DNA of 64,000 bases from Roseiflexus sp. RS-1 (GTDB lineage: Bacteria > Chloroflexota > Chloroflexia > Chloroflexales > Roseiflexaceae), in contig NC_009523.1 of the NCBI RefSeq assembly GCF_000016665.1, positions 4,959,501-5,023,500 on the forward strand. Reading direction: 5' to 3'. A program made the position numbers and the translations under genes. Below the pieces are notes generated by a model, which saw only the letters and a program-made list of their open reading frames with translations, ran no database searches and was not told where the DNA came from. This document shows, piece after piece, positions 16,853-25,173 of the stretch (position 1 is its first letter; every line of letters starts with the position of its first letter).

Positions 16853-18355
16853 TCATCTCACCTGATGCGCCGCCGTCGGCGCAAGTGACCGTTCGCGCAC
16901 CAGGAATGCCCAGCCCAGCGGTTCGAGCGCGATGCTGCCGTCGTCGTTTTGGGTGAATACTGCGCGTTCGAAAACCTGACGCATACGCCGTCGTTCACCG
17001 GCGGCGGCAAACTCGTCGCTGATCGGGAAGCCAAAGGTCTGCAATCCGCCGTTGCGTTCCCAGAAGGCGGCGAATGATCCACGGATGGCGTGGGGCGTTT
17101 CTGCGAAACGACGACATCCAGGCGGAGCGCAGTCGTCGGTTGGCGCTGCGCCGCCCGGCGGCGTCCAGGTACGTCCAAGCGGCGCCACCTGCACCAGGTA
17201 GGGCGTGTCCGCCTGATCGGGGTGGAGTTCCAGTACCGCACGCTCGAAGACCTGGCGCGTGATGCCCCCCTCGACAACCGCTGGCGCCAGCGGCGCGCCG
17301 AACAGATCGTTCCCGCCATGCATCTTCCAGTAACGCCAGAGGAGCGCCGGTACAACCACCTCGTTTTCGCGCCGGTCTTCCGGGGCTGGCAGGAGTTCCT
17401 CTGCGGCTGCCAGCACTGCCCGGATGCCTGCCAGATTTTCGTCGAACTCCGGTTCGTCGCCGGTGACCAGTTCGGGGACGATCGCGGCAATCCCCAGACT
17501 CGCCGCCCAATCGTGCATGCCGCCGGTAATGGTGTATGCGTCCCAGAAGCGCGTGTAGCGATAGCCTGCGCCGGTCGCATACGTCTGCGCCAGTTCTATC
17601 GATGGCGCGTGTTCACAGAAAGCGGGGAAAACGTTGCCAGCGGCAGAGTGCAGGAACATAGCACCCCAGGCATCGAGCAGGAAACTGCGCAGCACCCGAC
17701 TTTCGACCTCTGAGTCGGGGTATGGTCCGCCGGTGTCGGAAATGATGCCGTATGCGCCGAACACCCTGGTGCGCCAGTCATTTTCGGGGCAAACGTCAAG
17801 GTTGGTATTCATGTTGCGGTTGAGATCGATGCCGCGTGCGTTGAAGCGTGTGCCAAGCGCCAGTCCATCGGGGTTGATCGTGGGGATGATATAGAGGCGC
17901 ACGGCGGATGGAACCTCGTGCGGATTGGCGCGAAAATGGTCGGCGAGCATGGCAGCCAGGGTGTAGGTGTTGGCTTCTGGGGCGCCGTGGGTGTTGCCGA
18001 CAATCACCAGTTTCATCGGTCCGTCGCCGATGCGCAGCGCGGTGATCGGGCGCCCCTGGGTGGAGAGACCAATCGTGAGGTCCTGCACGGTCGATTGGCG
18101 TGAGGGTGCAGCATGGAGCGGCGCTGCGAGGAGTAGAAACAGGATCAGGAGGATCAGGGGTTGAAGGTTGAAGGTTATAAGGTTGAAGGTTGAAGGTGGT
18201 TTTGTATTTGCGCTTTTGCGCCTGCTACCTTCGCACTTGCCACCTTCGCACCTGCCTCCTTTCACGTTTGCATCTTGCTGCGCTGCTCGGAAGAAGCGCC
18301 TGAAACCCTGGACGCCCTGGCGCCTGCCGCCTTTCACCTTTGCACCTCGCTGCAT
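16853..18355 (-). CDS. Secreted M14-type zinc carboxypeptidase
   Basis: The mature part begins after a hydrophobic signal (LILLILFLLLAAPLHAAP). Zinc-site motifs are NTHGAPEANT (His and Glu, with one extra residue between them compared with HxxE), the conserved TINPDG and NRNMN blocks, and the third His in MFLHSAAGN. The catalytic Glu is likely in IVPELVTGDEPEF. A C-terminal domain of about 180 residues has two FGAPL/FGFPISDEF repeats resembling LGFP-like modules. The start is uncertain: upstream codons lie in GGTTGAA-type and GCAAAGGTGAAAGG-type repeats. ATG 18355 is given, but its first 70 residues (AKVKGGR-like) are repeat-derived. Confidence 0.75.
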   Translation of the reverse strand: MQRGAKVKGGRRQGVQGFRRFFRAAQQDANVKGGRCEGGKCEGSRRKSANTKPPSTFNLITFNLQPLILLILFLLLAAPLHAAPSRQSTVQDLTIGLSTQGRPITALRIGDGPMKLVIVGNTHGAPEANTYTLAAMLADHFRANPHEVPSAVRLYIIPTINPDGLALGTRFNARGIDLNRNMNTNLDVCPENDWRTRVFGAYGIISDTGGPYPDSEVESRVLRSFLLDAWGAMFLHSAAGNVFPAFCEHAPSIELAQTYATGAGYRYTRFWDAYTITGGMHDWAASLGIAAIVPELVTGDEPEFDENLAGIRAVLAAAEELLPAPEDRRENEVVVPALLWRYWKMHGGNDLFGAPLAPAVVEGGITRQVFERAVLELHPDQADTPYLVQVAPLGRTWTPPGGAAPTDDCAPPGCRRFAETPHAIRGSFAAFWERNGGLQTFGFPISDEFAAAGERRRMRQVFERAVFTQNDDGSIALEPLGWAFLVRERSLAPTAAHQVR

Positions 18356-18430
18356 GCTCACGCCTGTGGCGGTGCAGGCATCCGGCGATGTGCACCTGCC
18401 GCCTTTCACCTTTGCACCTTGCCGCCTTCG
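18160..18430. repeat. Short-period repeats at the 5' end of the carboxypeptidase gene
   Basis: 18160-18200 holds units of 7 bp (GGTTGAA with variants, AAGGTTGAAGGTTATAAGG). 18225-18430 holds looser units of CACCTGCCGCCTTTCACC and TTTGCACCTTGC type with a basic period near 7 or multiples. Read on the minus strand they give AKVKGGRR-like peptides. They probably expanded at the gene's 5' edge and obscure the native start. Confidence 0.65.
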
Positions 18431-18537
18431 CACCTGCTATCCTACCACAGAGCCGCAGAAGACACAGAGAGATGCGCGATTGCATCTTCACGTTTGTAAC
18501 GTTTCTTTCCGCGAGACTTTTGAGGATGCGCTGCGTT

Positions 18538-18991
18538 TATAGCAGTTCTCATAGAGATTAAACCTCCTCGGACAAACGCAGTCACGCTCACGCTCCCAGT
18601 GCGGCGACCGCCTTGCGTGGCGGTCGGAAAGAAGCCATCCGCAATCGTCCGTCGTCAGGCGCGCGACTCCGCTCGTGCGGGCTCAAGCCCTCCCTGAGCG
18701 CACGGAAGCCCCTGCGGGGCTGGCGTATCCGTCACCCTTCCCTCTGCCGGGGGGCGCCGGGTTGATCCAGCCCGCAGGGCTTGCCTGACCTCAGATAGGG
18801 CTTATGGTCTTTGAACAATTACTCCGGTATAGCCCGCGCAGGCGGGCTTTGCCCTGGTTAGCCGAGGGCTTCAGCCCCACGGCTAGCGCGGTATAGCGGA
18901 ATAAATTCTCAATCTCCATCAGCCCGTCAGAGATGCATGGCGATGGAACGCTCCAGCCAGGCAAGGGTCAGCGTGTCTGAGAACTGCTATA
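18538..18991. mobile_element. MITE-like element with 14-bp inverted ends
   Basis: TATAGCAGTTCTCA at 18538-18551 is the exact reverse complement of TGAGAACTGCTATA at 18978-18991. The 19-base end also recurs at 1062-1080 (CTCTATGGGAACTGCTATA, one mismatch). The 454-bp interior has no coding capacity and includes repeat R2. Ends like this are typical of nonautonomous derivatives of IS630/IS5-type elements. The rest of 18434-19145 shows no gene. Confidence 0.5.
18807..18927. repeat. Repeat family R2, copy 2
   Basis: Near-identical to 2286-2405, including GTCTTTGA, the GCCCGCGCAGGCGGGC hairpin, the CCGAGGGCTTCAGCCCCACG motif and the CATCAGCCCG end. Here the flanks are CCGGTATAGCC and GCGGTATAGCGG, pointing in opposite directions. 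It lies inside the MITE-like element. Confidence 0.75.
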
Positions 18992-19145
18992 ATTTCATCA
19001 GGCGCTGCGGTTGCGCTGACGCTGAGAAGCCCAACGCGCCTGTGGGTGGTCGGGTTGCACGGCTGCATACCGCGGACGCGCCCGTGGGTGCGCGGTCCAC
19101 GTGTCTCTCCCACCTGCGACTTTCAACCTTCCCACTCTTCTCACC

Positions 19146-22100
19146 TCACCCAAACAGCGCCTCGACATCTTCGCGTGTGAGCGCTTTGAGCATGCTGGCG
19201 TCCGCAGTGATGAGTTGTTCAACAAGTTCACGTTTGCGATTCTGGAGATGCAGAATCTTCTCTTCAACCGAGTCGCGGGTCACGAGTTTATAGACAAAGA
19301 CCGGTTTTTCCTGACCGATGCGGTGGGTGCGGTCGGTTGCCTGCATCTCGACTGCCGGGTTCCACCAGGGATCGACGTGGATGACATAATCGGCAGCGGT
19401 CAGATTCAGCCCGACGCCGCCAGCTTTCAGGCTGATCAGAAAGAAAGGGAGGGTTTCATCGCTCTGGAAGCGGTCGACCTCCTGCTGACGCTGGCGGGTC
19501 TGCCCGTCGAGATAGGCATACGGAATGCGGCGTGCGTCGAGCGCCTCGCGGATGAGGGTGAGCATCTGAACGAACTGGGAGAAGACCAGCGCCTTGCGCC
19601 CTTCGGCAGCCAGCGTTTCGAGCGTTTCGATGAGCAGTTCGAACTTGCCCGACGATCCGCGAAAATCTGGCTCGATGAGGCGGGGATGGTTGCAGATCTG
19701 GCGCAGGCGCAGCAATCCTTCGAGCACCTGCATGCGAGCGTTGTCGATCCCGGCGTTATCGATCAGCCCCAGCAGCAGTGCGCGATAGTAGTCGCGCTGT
19801 TTGATGTACAGGCGGCGCTGCGCCGGTTCCATCTCGACTTCGATCACCCGTTCGCTGCGCGGCGGCAATTCCGGCGCCACCTGGTCTTTCGTGCGGCGCA
19901 GAATAAACGGGTAGACCAGTTTGCGCAGGAACTGGGCGGCATCGGCGCTCTGCTTCTTTTCGATGGGAGTCACGAACGTTTCACGAAAATAATCCAGGTT
20001 GCCGAGCAGTCCGGGATTGAGAAAGGCGAACTGGCTCCAGAGTTCGAGCGTCGAGTTTTCGACCGGGGTGCCGGTGAGCGCCAGGCGGCGTTGGGCGTTC
20101 AGCAGGCGCGCCGCTTTTGCAGTTTCCGCCAGCGGATTCTTGATCGCCTGCGATTCGTCGAGGATGACGTAGCGAAAGCGATAACGACGCAGCAGTTCGA
20201 TGTCGCGCAGCATCGTGCCGTAGGTCGTCAACACCAGGTCGTACCTGTCGAACTGCGCCGGGTTGAGGGACCGCACGGCGCTGTGATGGACGGCAACGCG
20301 CAGATCGGGCGTGAAGGTCGCAGCTTCACGTTCCCAGTTGAACAGCAGCGAGCGCGGCATAACGATCAGACTGGCAGGACCGTCGGGATCGCGCTCTTCG
20401 AGCGATTGCAGGAACGCCAGGGTGCAGACCGTCTTGCCGGTGCCCATGTCGTCCGCCAGGCATCCGCCAAAGCCGTATTCGTTGAGGAAGTGGAGCCAGT
20501 TGTACGCTGCGCGCTGGTAATGACGCAGTTCGCCGCGGAATCCGCGCGGCAGCGGTTGATCCTGGATGCGCTCAAAGGATCGCAGGCGCTCCCGCTGGCG
20601 CTCAAACTCCTCATCGGTCTGGACATGGTCGGATTCGGCGAGGAGTTGGTCGAGCAATGTCAGGTGCCCTCTGGTCAGGCGGACACCCGTTTCGGTATCT
20701 TCCCCCAGTTCAAACAGGTGACGGTAGCGTTCGATCCACTCATCGGGAATGACGCCGATCGCGCCATCCGCCAGGCGCACATAGTTCTGGCGGCGGCGAA
20801 TGGCGCGGCGCACCTCTTTGAGCGACGCTTCGAGATCGCCAAAGCGAACCACCGCTTCCAGGTCGAACCAGTCGATGCCGGAACTAACACGGAACGAGAT
20901 CTGCGGTTGGTTGCGGTTGACCCGCGCCGCTTTGATCTGATCCTCGCCAAAGACCTCTACACCCTGCCGGGTGAGCATCGGAATGCGATGGATCAGAAAA
21001 TCGAGCGGATGCACCGCCTTGCGCAGTTCGAACCGACCGATCTCTGCGCCTTTCTTCAAACCATATGTCGGACTGCCGATGTCGCGCAGCAATGCGGCTT
21101 CTTCTTCAGGGCGGCGCCGGATGCGTATCAGGGTGAACGTGTTTGCCTGCCGGCGAACGACATACGGCGGCGGGTTCACTTCAGCCGGTACTTCGAACTC
21201 GCCGTAGGCAAAGCGCAGGTCTGCCAGAAGCGCGCCGTTCGTTTCGCTCAGATACAGGCGCGGGGTTGGCGAGACATCGATCTCTTCCCAGCGCAACAGA
21301 TCGCCACAGAGCGTCATCCGCTCAGCCAGCGGCAGCAGATACTGATCGAAGAACTCGTCCTGCTCATGCGCAGGGATCGTCAGGTCGGGGTGATTGATAA
21401 GCAGAGCGGCGACGCCGTGAGGGTCGCTCACCGGGATCAATCGGTCATCCACTATCAGCCAGAGCGGACTGTTGCTGAATACATAGGTTGTGCGCGGATC
21501 GAGCGGGATCGATTCACCGGCGACGTTCAGGTGCAGTCGCATACGGATCGCATCCCGGTCGTTCTGCTCGATCCGGAGTTCGACCGACGCCGGATCGGTC
21601 ATGATGCGGATGCGATGTTGCAACGGATCGCCCTCATCGCCAAGGTACGCCAGTTGCCCCGCAAGGAGCAGTAACAGCGGATCGTACACTGCACCTGACT
21701 CATCATCGCTGGTATAGTGGTACAGGAACCCTTCAGCAGTGGCGAGCGCCATATTGACGGCGATAATCGTCTCGAAGGATGCGTGGGGATACGTCTGCCG
21801 GGAGATGCGTGAGCGGATCAGGCGCGCCTCGTGCGACAGGTTCAGCGCAGCAATGGCAGCGGCGAGTTCTTCCTGATCACCCAGGGCTTCCGGTGGCAGG
21901 CGCCGCAGCGGGATCGCATATGGAACGATTGTCCAGGCGGTCGAAGCGTATTGCAGACTGAAGACGATGCATGCTGGCTGCGCAGTCGGCTTGCGTTGGG
22001 GTTGCGCTCTGACCGCCTCGCCGATCACGGCGCGCCAGATGCTGGGGGGATGGGCTATCAGGTAATCACGGAGCGCCAGAATCGCAGCGACGCGATGACG

Positions 22101-22352
22101 GCAGAACGTCCAGTAATGCCGCTGCGGGCAGGTGCAACTGACGAAGATCTGGCGGTTGTGCAGACGAAGAACGACCTGATGCGCCACTCCCGGCGATTCG
22201 AAGACATTGATCAGCGCGCTATCGGTATCGACGCGCTCGACTTCCACCTGCCCTCGTTCGTAATAACGCCGACCCTGTTGAACAACCGTTTGTGAGGTCG
22301 ATAGCAGAATGTGATCGATGTCCAATATGTCAGCCGAGAGAATATTCCACAT
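19146..22352 (-). CDS. SWIM-domain SNF2/Rad54-like helicase
   Basis: A 1068-residue protein. A SWIM zinc finger sits at about residues 72-92 (SCTCPQRHYWTFCRHRVAAI, CxC...CxH). The SNF2 helicase core starts at about 600: LADDMGTGKTVCTLAFLQ (Walker A), LILDESQ-type DEAH-like motif II (VILDESQAIKNP), TGTPVENS (motif III), then GLNLTAADYVIHVDPWWNP and DRTHRIGQEKPV (motifs V and VI). It is an ATP-driven DNA translocase of the HepA/RapA-like group that may remodel DNA-protein complexes. It is a single gene between repeats and the dsbA-like gene. Starting ATG at 22352. Confidence 0.92.
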   Translation of the reverse strand: MWNILSADILDIDHILLSTSQTVVQQGRRYYERGQVEVERVDTDSALINVFESPGVAHQVVLRLHNRQIFVSCTCPQRHYWTFCRHRVAAILALRDYLIAHPPSIWRAVIGEAVRAQPQRKPTAQPACIVFSLQYASTAWTIVPYAIPLRRLPPEALGDQEELAAAIAALNLSHEARLIRSRISRQTYPHASFETIIAVNMALATAEGFLYHYTSDDESGAVYDPLLLLLAGQLAYLGDEGDPLQHRIRIMTDPASVELRIEQNDRDAIRMRLHLNVAGESIPLDPRTTYVFSNSPLWLIVDDRLIPVSDPHGVAALLINHPDLTIPAHEQDEFFDQYLLPLAERMTLCGDLLRWEEIDVSPTPRLYLSETNGALLADLRFAYGEFEVPAEVNPPPYVVRRQANTFTLIRIRRRPEEEAALLRDIGSPTYGLKKGAEIGRFELRKAVHPLDFLIHRIPMLTRQGVEVFGEDQIKAARVNRNQPQISFRVSSGIDWFDLEAVVRFGDLEASLKEVRRAIRRRQNYVRLADGAIGVIPDEWIERYRHLFELGEDTETGVRLTRGHLTLLDQLLAESDHVQTDEEFERQRERLRSFERIQDQPLPRGFRGELRHYQRAAYNWLHFLNEYGFGGCLADDMGTGKTVCTLAFLQSLEERDPDGPASLIVMPRSLLFNWEREAATFTPDLRVAVHHSAVRSLNPAQFDRYDLVLTTYGTMLRDIELLRRYRFRYVILDESQAIKNPLAETAKAARLLNAQRRLALTGTPVENSTLELWSQFAFLNPGLLGNLDYFRETFVTPIEKKQSADAAQFLRKLVYPFILRRTKDQVAPELPPRSERVIEVEMEPAQRRLYIKQRDYYRALLLGLIDNAGIDNARMQVLEGLLRLRQICNHPRLIEPDFRGSSGKFELLIETLETLAAEGRKALVFSQFVQMLTLIREALDARRIPYAYLDGQTRQRQQEVDRFQSDETLPFFLISLKAGGVGLNLTAADYVIHVDPWWNPAVEMQATDRTHRIGQEKPVFVYKLVTRDSVEEKILHLQNRKRELVEQLITADASMLKALTREDVEALFG

Positions 22353-22470
22353 ATGTGCATATCTAGTATCGATACATGCTATTCCGCACCGGCGCCCGGT
22401 TCGTCGTGTTCCTGAGGCGCCTGTTGCCGGGAGCGCAGGATTTCTGTGAAGACGGGTGCATTGTGAGGAT

Positions 22471-22494
22471 TATACCATGCGCTTTTGGTATAAT
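22471..22494 (+). promoter_or_regulatory. Extended -10 promoter overlapped by a palindrome
   Basis: TGGTATAAT is an extended -10 ending at 22494, 43 bp before the DsbA-like gene. The sequence TATACCA, 8 bp, TGGTATA (7-bp arms, 22471-22492) overlaps it and looks like an operator for a dimeric repressor. The -35 TTGTGA is 22 bp away, too far to pair well. Confidence 0.45.
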
Positions 22495-22537
22495 GGGGGA
22501 ATAGTTGAACCAGACAGTCGCCTGACAGGAGCACGCT

Positions 22538-23299
22538 ATGAGTACACGTTCGCAGCGCGGTCGAGCGGTTCAGACAAAGAAGAGCGGCGGCGCTTCCCGC
22601 GCACTCTATCTGGTGATGGGCGCTGCTGTGCTGCTGGTCATTGCAGTTGCCGCAACGATTGCGCTGCAAAACCGGCAGTCCGCCGCTACTGCCACACCGG
22701 GGCGCGACCCCGCGCGACCGGCAACCGGAGTTGCGACAGGGGTCGGCGCCGATGGTTTCTTCTTCAAAGGGAATGCCGATGCGCCGGTAACCGTCACCGA
22801 GTTTTCGGATTATCAGTGTCCTGGATGCGCCTACTACGCGACGATACTGGCGGCGCAGTTTGAGCAGGAGTACGTTGCGACCGGCAAGGTCCGGTTTGTC
22901 TACCACGAGTACCCCTTGAACGGGCATATCAACGGCGTGCCGGCTGCAATCGCCGCGCGTTGTGCAGGTGAACAGGGGGCGGATAACTACTGGGCGATGC
23001 ACGACTATCTCTTCACCAACCAGCGTCAGTGGAGCGGTCAACCCAATCCGCAGGCGCAGTTCGTCGCCTATGCGCGGCAGATCGGTCTCGATACTGCTGC
23101 CTTCGAGCGTTGCTACACCAGCAACCGCTTCCGTGATGCGATCAATCAGGCGAAGGCATCCGGCGATGCGCTGCGCATCCCTGGCACTCCGTCGTTTGCC
23201 GTGAATGGGCAACTGGTCGATACGACCGGTGCGAGCAGTGTGGAGGAGATCTACGTGCGTATGCGCCAGGCGGTGGATCGAGCGCTTGCGGGGCAGTAG
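22538..23299 (+). CDS. Membrane-anchored DsbA-like thiol-disulfide oxidoreductase
   Basis: A 253-residue protein: basic N-terminus, one membrane anchor (about residues 25-43, LYLVMGAAVLLVIAVAATIA), a Pro/Thr/Ala linker, then a thioredoxin_4/DsbA domain. The active site CPGC lies in FSDYQCPGCAYY (about 88-99), and the cis-Pro loop is IPGTPSFAVNG near 215-225. The active site faces the cell exterior and should oxidise or reshuffle disulfides of exported proteins. It is a single gene with its own promoter. The ATG follows CAGGAGCACGCT. Confidence 0.9.
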   Translation: MSTRSQRGRAVQTKKSGGASRALYLVMGAAVLLVIAVAATIALQNRQSAATATPGRDPARPATGVATGVGADGFFFKGNADAPVTVTEFSDYQCPGCAYYATILAAQFEQEYVATGKVRFVYHEYPLNGHINGVPAAIAARCAGEQGADNYWAMHDYLFTNQRQWSGQPNPQAQFVAYARQIGLDTAAFERCYTSNRFRDAINQAKASGDALRIPGTPSFAVNGQLVDTTGASSVEEIYVRMRQAVDRALAGQ

Positions 23300-23319
23300 G
23301 GTCATTGCAGGGGTGGGTT

Positions 23320-23450
23320 TTTTTGGAAAACTCCTGTGCGTCATCTCCTGTTTCAGGCATCAGGATGCCCAAACTCCCCCTTCTCCCACAAGGGGAGAAG
23401 GGGGTTGGGGGGATGAGAGGCAAAGGCACGCGAGAATGCAGAGAATCTCT
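23320..23450. repeat. Repeat family R1, copy 4
   Basis: CATCTCCTGTTTCAGGCATC, AGGATGCCCAAACTCC, the CCCTTCTCCC-ACAAG-GGGAGAAGGG hairpin and GGGGGGATGAGAGGCAAA are all present. This is the cleanest hairpin of the family (arms of about 10 bp, loop ACAAG). It lies between the dsbA-like gene and the IS5 remnant. Confidence 0.75.
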
Positions 23451-23487
23451 CATCTCTCCTGAGAAATCTACCCTTGAGAGGGAGAGA

Positions 23488-23627
23488 AAGCCGGGGAGAT
23501 TGCACACGGCGCCGGGTGGTCGTGTGCAGCCAGCGCTGGCTGAATTTGGAAGCCTGAGCATGCTCGTACCTTTCTCCGTGTCACCTGCAGCGTGATTGCC
23601 CTGTGCGCCGCCGGGTTGTTCGAGCAG
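23488..23627 (+). pseudogene. IS5-type transposase C-terminal remnant
   Basis: This stretch resembles 44725-44888 block by block (GCCGGGGAGATYGCAC, CGGGTGGTC, and near the end GCGTGATYGCC-TG-GYGCCGCCGGGTT). The latter codes for the end of an IS5-like transposase. Here the gene is reduced to about 140 bp with several indels. It ends 8 bp before the -35 box of the secDF promoter. Confidence 0.55.
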
Positions 23628-23634
23628 GCACTCA

Positions 23635-23663
23635 TTGACAGCCCTTTGCCGCATGGCTATAAT
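23635..23663 (+). promoter_or_regulatory. Consensus sigma-70-type promoter of secDF
   Basis: TTGACA at 23635-23640 and TATAAT at 23658-23663, 17 bp apart, an exact match to the housekeeping consensus. Transcription would begin near 23670, leaving a leader of about 85 bp before the GTG of secD. Confidence 0.85.
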
Positions 23664-23753
23664 GCCACAGTCTGACGCGCCTGCTGCGTCGATGCGGATA
23701 TTCGTCCTGCATCATCATAGATTATCGTTGCACGAATAAAGAGAGATGGCGTC

Positions 23754-25160
23754 GTGCGTAGTCGAGATATTTACTCGTTGATCTTCATTCTGCTGATTGC
23801 TGGCATTGCGCTGTCAATCGTCTTCGCCCCGGAAGGGCGCTGGTTGTTCAACCGCGACGTCAGCGTTCGCCTGGGGCTGGACTTGCGTGGCGGCATCCAG
23901 GTGCTGCTGCGCGCTGCAGAGCCGGTTGAACGCAGCGTGATGCAAACAGCAGCTGGTGTCATCGAGCGCCGTATCAACGGTTTAGGGGTTGCCGAGTCGG
24001 TGGTTCAGCTGTCGGGGAATGACCGGATCATCGTCGAGATACCCGGTATTGATAACCCCGAACAGGCGATTGAAACCCTGCGCGGCACCGGTAAACTGGA
24101 GTTCATCGACACCAAAGGCGAGTTTCTGGCGCCAGGCACGATTGTGCGCACAACCGGCAGCCCCAATCCGGTTGCGCTGCGTCCTACCGCCACGGTGACC
24201 GGCACAGAGGAGATAACGCCGACCGTGCCGGAGGGTCCGATCTACGAGAGCATTACCGACGGCAAAGATCTGGATCTGAACGCGGTGCAACCGCCGCAGA
24301 TCGCCGGTCAGAGTCTGACGAACCAGTTTGCTGTGCCGTTCGCCTTTACCGGAGAATCGGCGCGTCGTCTGGAGCAGTTCACCGCCGCCAACATTCAGCG
24401 CCCGATGTGTATCGTGCTCGACAATCAGGTCTTCAGTTGTCCGGTTGTTCAGGCGGCGCTGATCGGCGGGCGCGGCGAAATTACGACCAGCACGCGCCAG
24501 GACGCAGAGCAGATCTACACCCAGCTCAAGTATGGCGCACTGCCAGTTCCGTTGCAGGTCGAATCGAGCCGGACGGTCTCGGCGTCGCTTGGGCAGGGGT
24601 CGGTCGATGCCAGCATTGTGGCGGGTCTGGTCGGGTTGCTCACAGTGGCGTTGTTCATGATCCTGTTCTATCGCCTGCCCGGTTTTCTGGCGACTGTGGC
24701 GCTTCTGCTCTATACGGTGATCAGTTTTGCGCTGTATCAGTTGATCCCGGTGACGCTGACGCTACCAGGTATTGCCGGTTTCATTCTGTCGATCGGGGTG
24801 GCGGTTGATGCGAATGTGCTCATTTTTGCGCGACTGAAAGAAGAGTTGCGGCACGGCAGATCGCTGAATGCGTCGATTGACGCTGCTTTCGTGGAAGCAT
24901 GGCCCGCCATCCGCGACTCGAGCGTGGCAACGTTGATCACCTGCACCATCCTGTTCATGTTCGGCAATACCTTTGGCGTGAGCCTGATCAAGGGGTTCGC
25001 GCTGACGCTTGGGCTTGGCATTTTGCTGAGCCTGTTTACAGCGATGGTCGTTACGCGCACATTCCTGCATGTGATCAACCCATTGCCGTTTGCGCAGAAC
25101 CCCTGGCTGTACGAACTGAGGGATGCGCCGGGGATGCGTCACGCGCGCGAGGCGGCATAA
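23754..25160 (+). CDS. secD: Protein translocase subunit SecD
   Basis: A 468-residue RND-fold protein from GTG 23754. TM1 is residues 6-24; the signature LGLDLRGGIQVLL is at about 40-52. A periplasmic P1 region follows, shorter than in E. coli and with an extra Pro/Thr-rich insert (TGTEEITPTVPEG). TM2-TM6 span about 285-455, with IGVAVDANVLIFARLKEEL, the conserved proton-path segment, at about 345. With SecF it uses the proton motive force to help late steps of Sec export. It is followed after 13 bp by secF. Confidence 0.95.
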   Translation: MRSRDIYSLIFILLIAGIALSIVFAPEGRWLFNRDVSVRLGLDLRGGIQVLLRAAEPVERSVMQTAAGVIERRINGLGVAESVVQLSGNDRIIVEIPGIDNPEQAIETLRGTGKLEFIDTKGEFLAPGTIVRTTGSPNPVALRPTATVTGTEEITPTVPEGPIYESITDGKDLDLNAVQPPQIAGQSLTNQFAVPFAFTGESARRLEQFTAANIQRPMCIVLDNQVFSCPVVQAALIGGRGEITTSTRQDAEQIYTQLKYGALPVPLQVESSRTVSASLGQGSVDASIVAGLVGLLTVALFMILFYRLPGFLATVALLLYTVISFALYQLIPVTLTLPGIAGFILSIGVAVDANVLIFARLKEELRHGRSLNASIDAAFVEAWPAIRDSSVATLITCTILFMFGNTFGVSLIKGFALTLGLGILLSLFTAMVVTRTFLHVINPLPFAQNPWLYELRDAPGMRHAREAA

Positions 25161-25173
25161 TCAAGAGAAACGT

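Noticed and set aside
19101-21674. Long plus-strand open frame (857 codons)
   Set aside because: Antisense shadow of the SWIM-SNF2 helicase gene, which has all helicase motifs on the minus strand.
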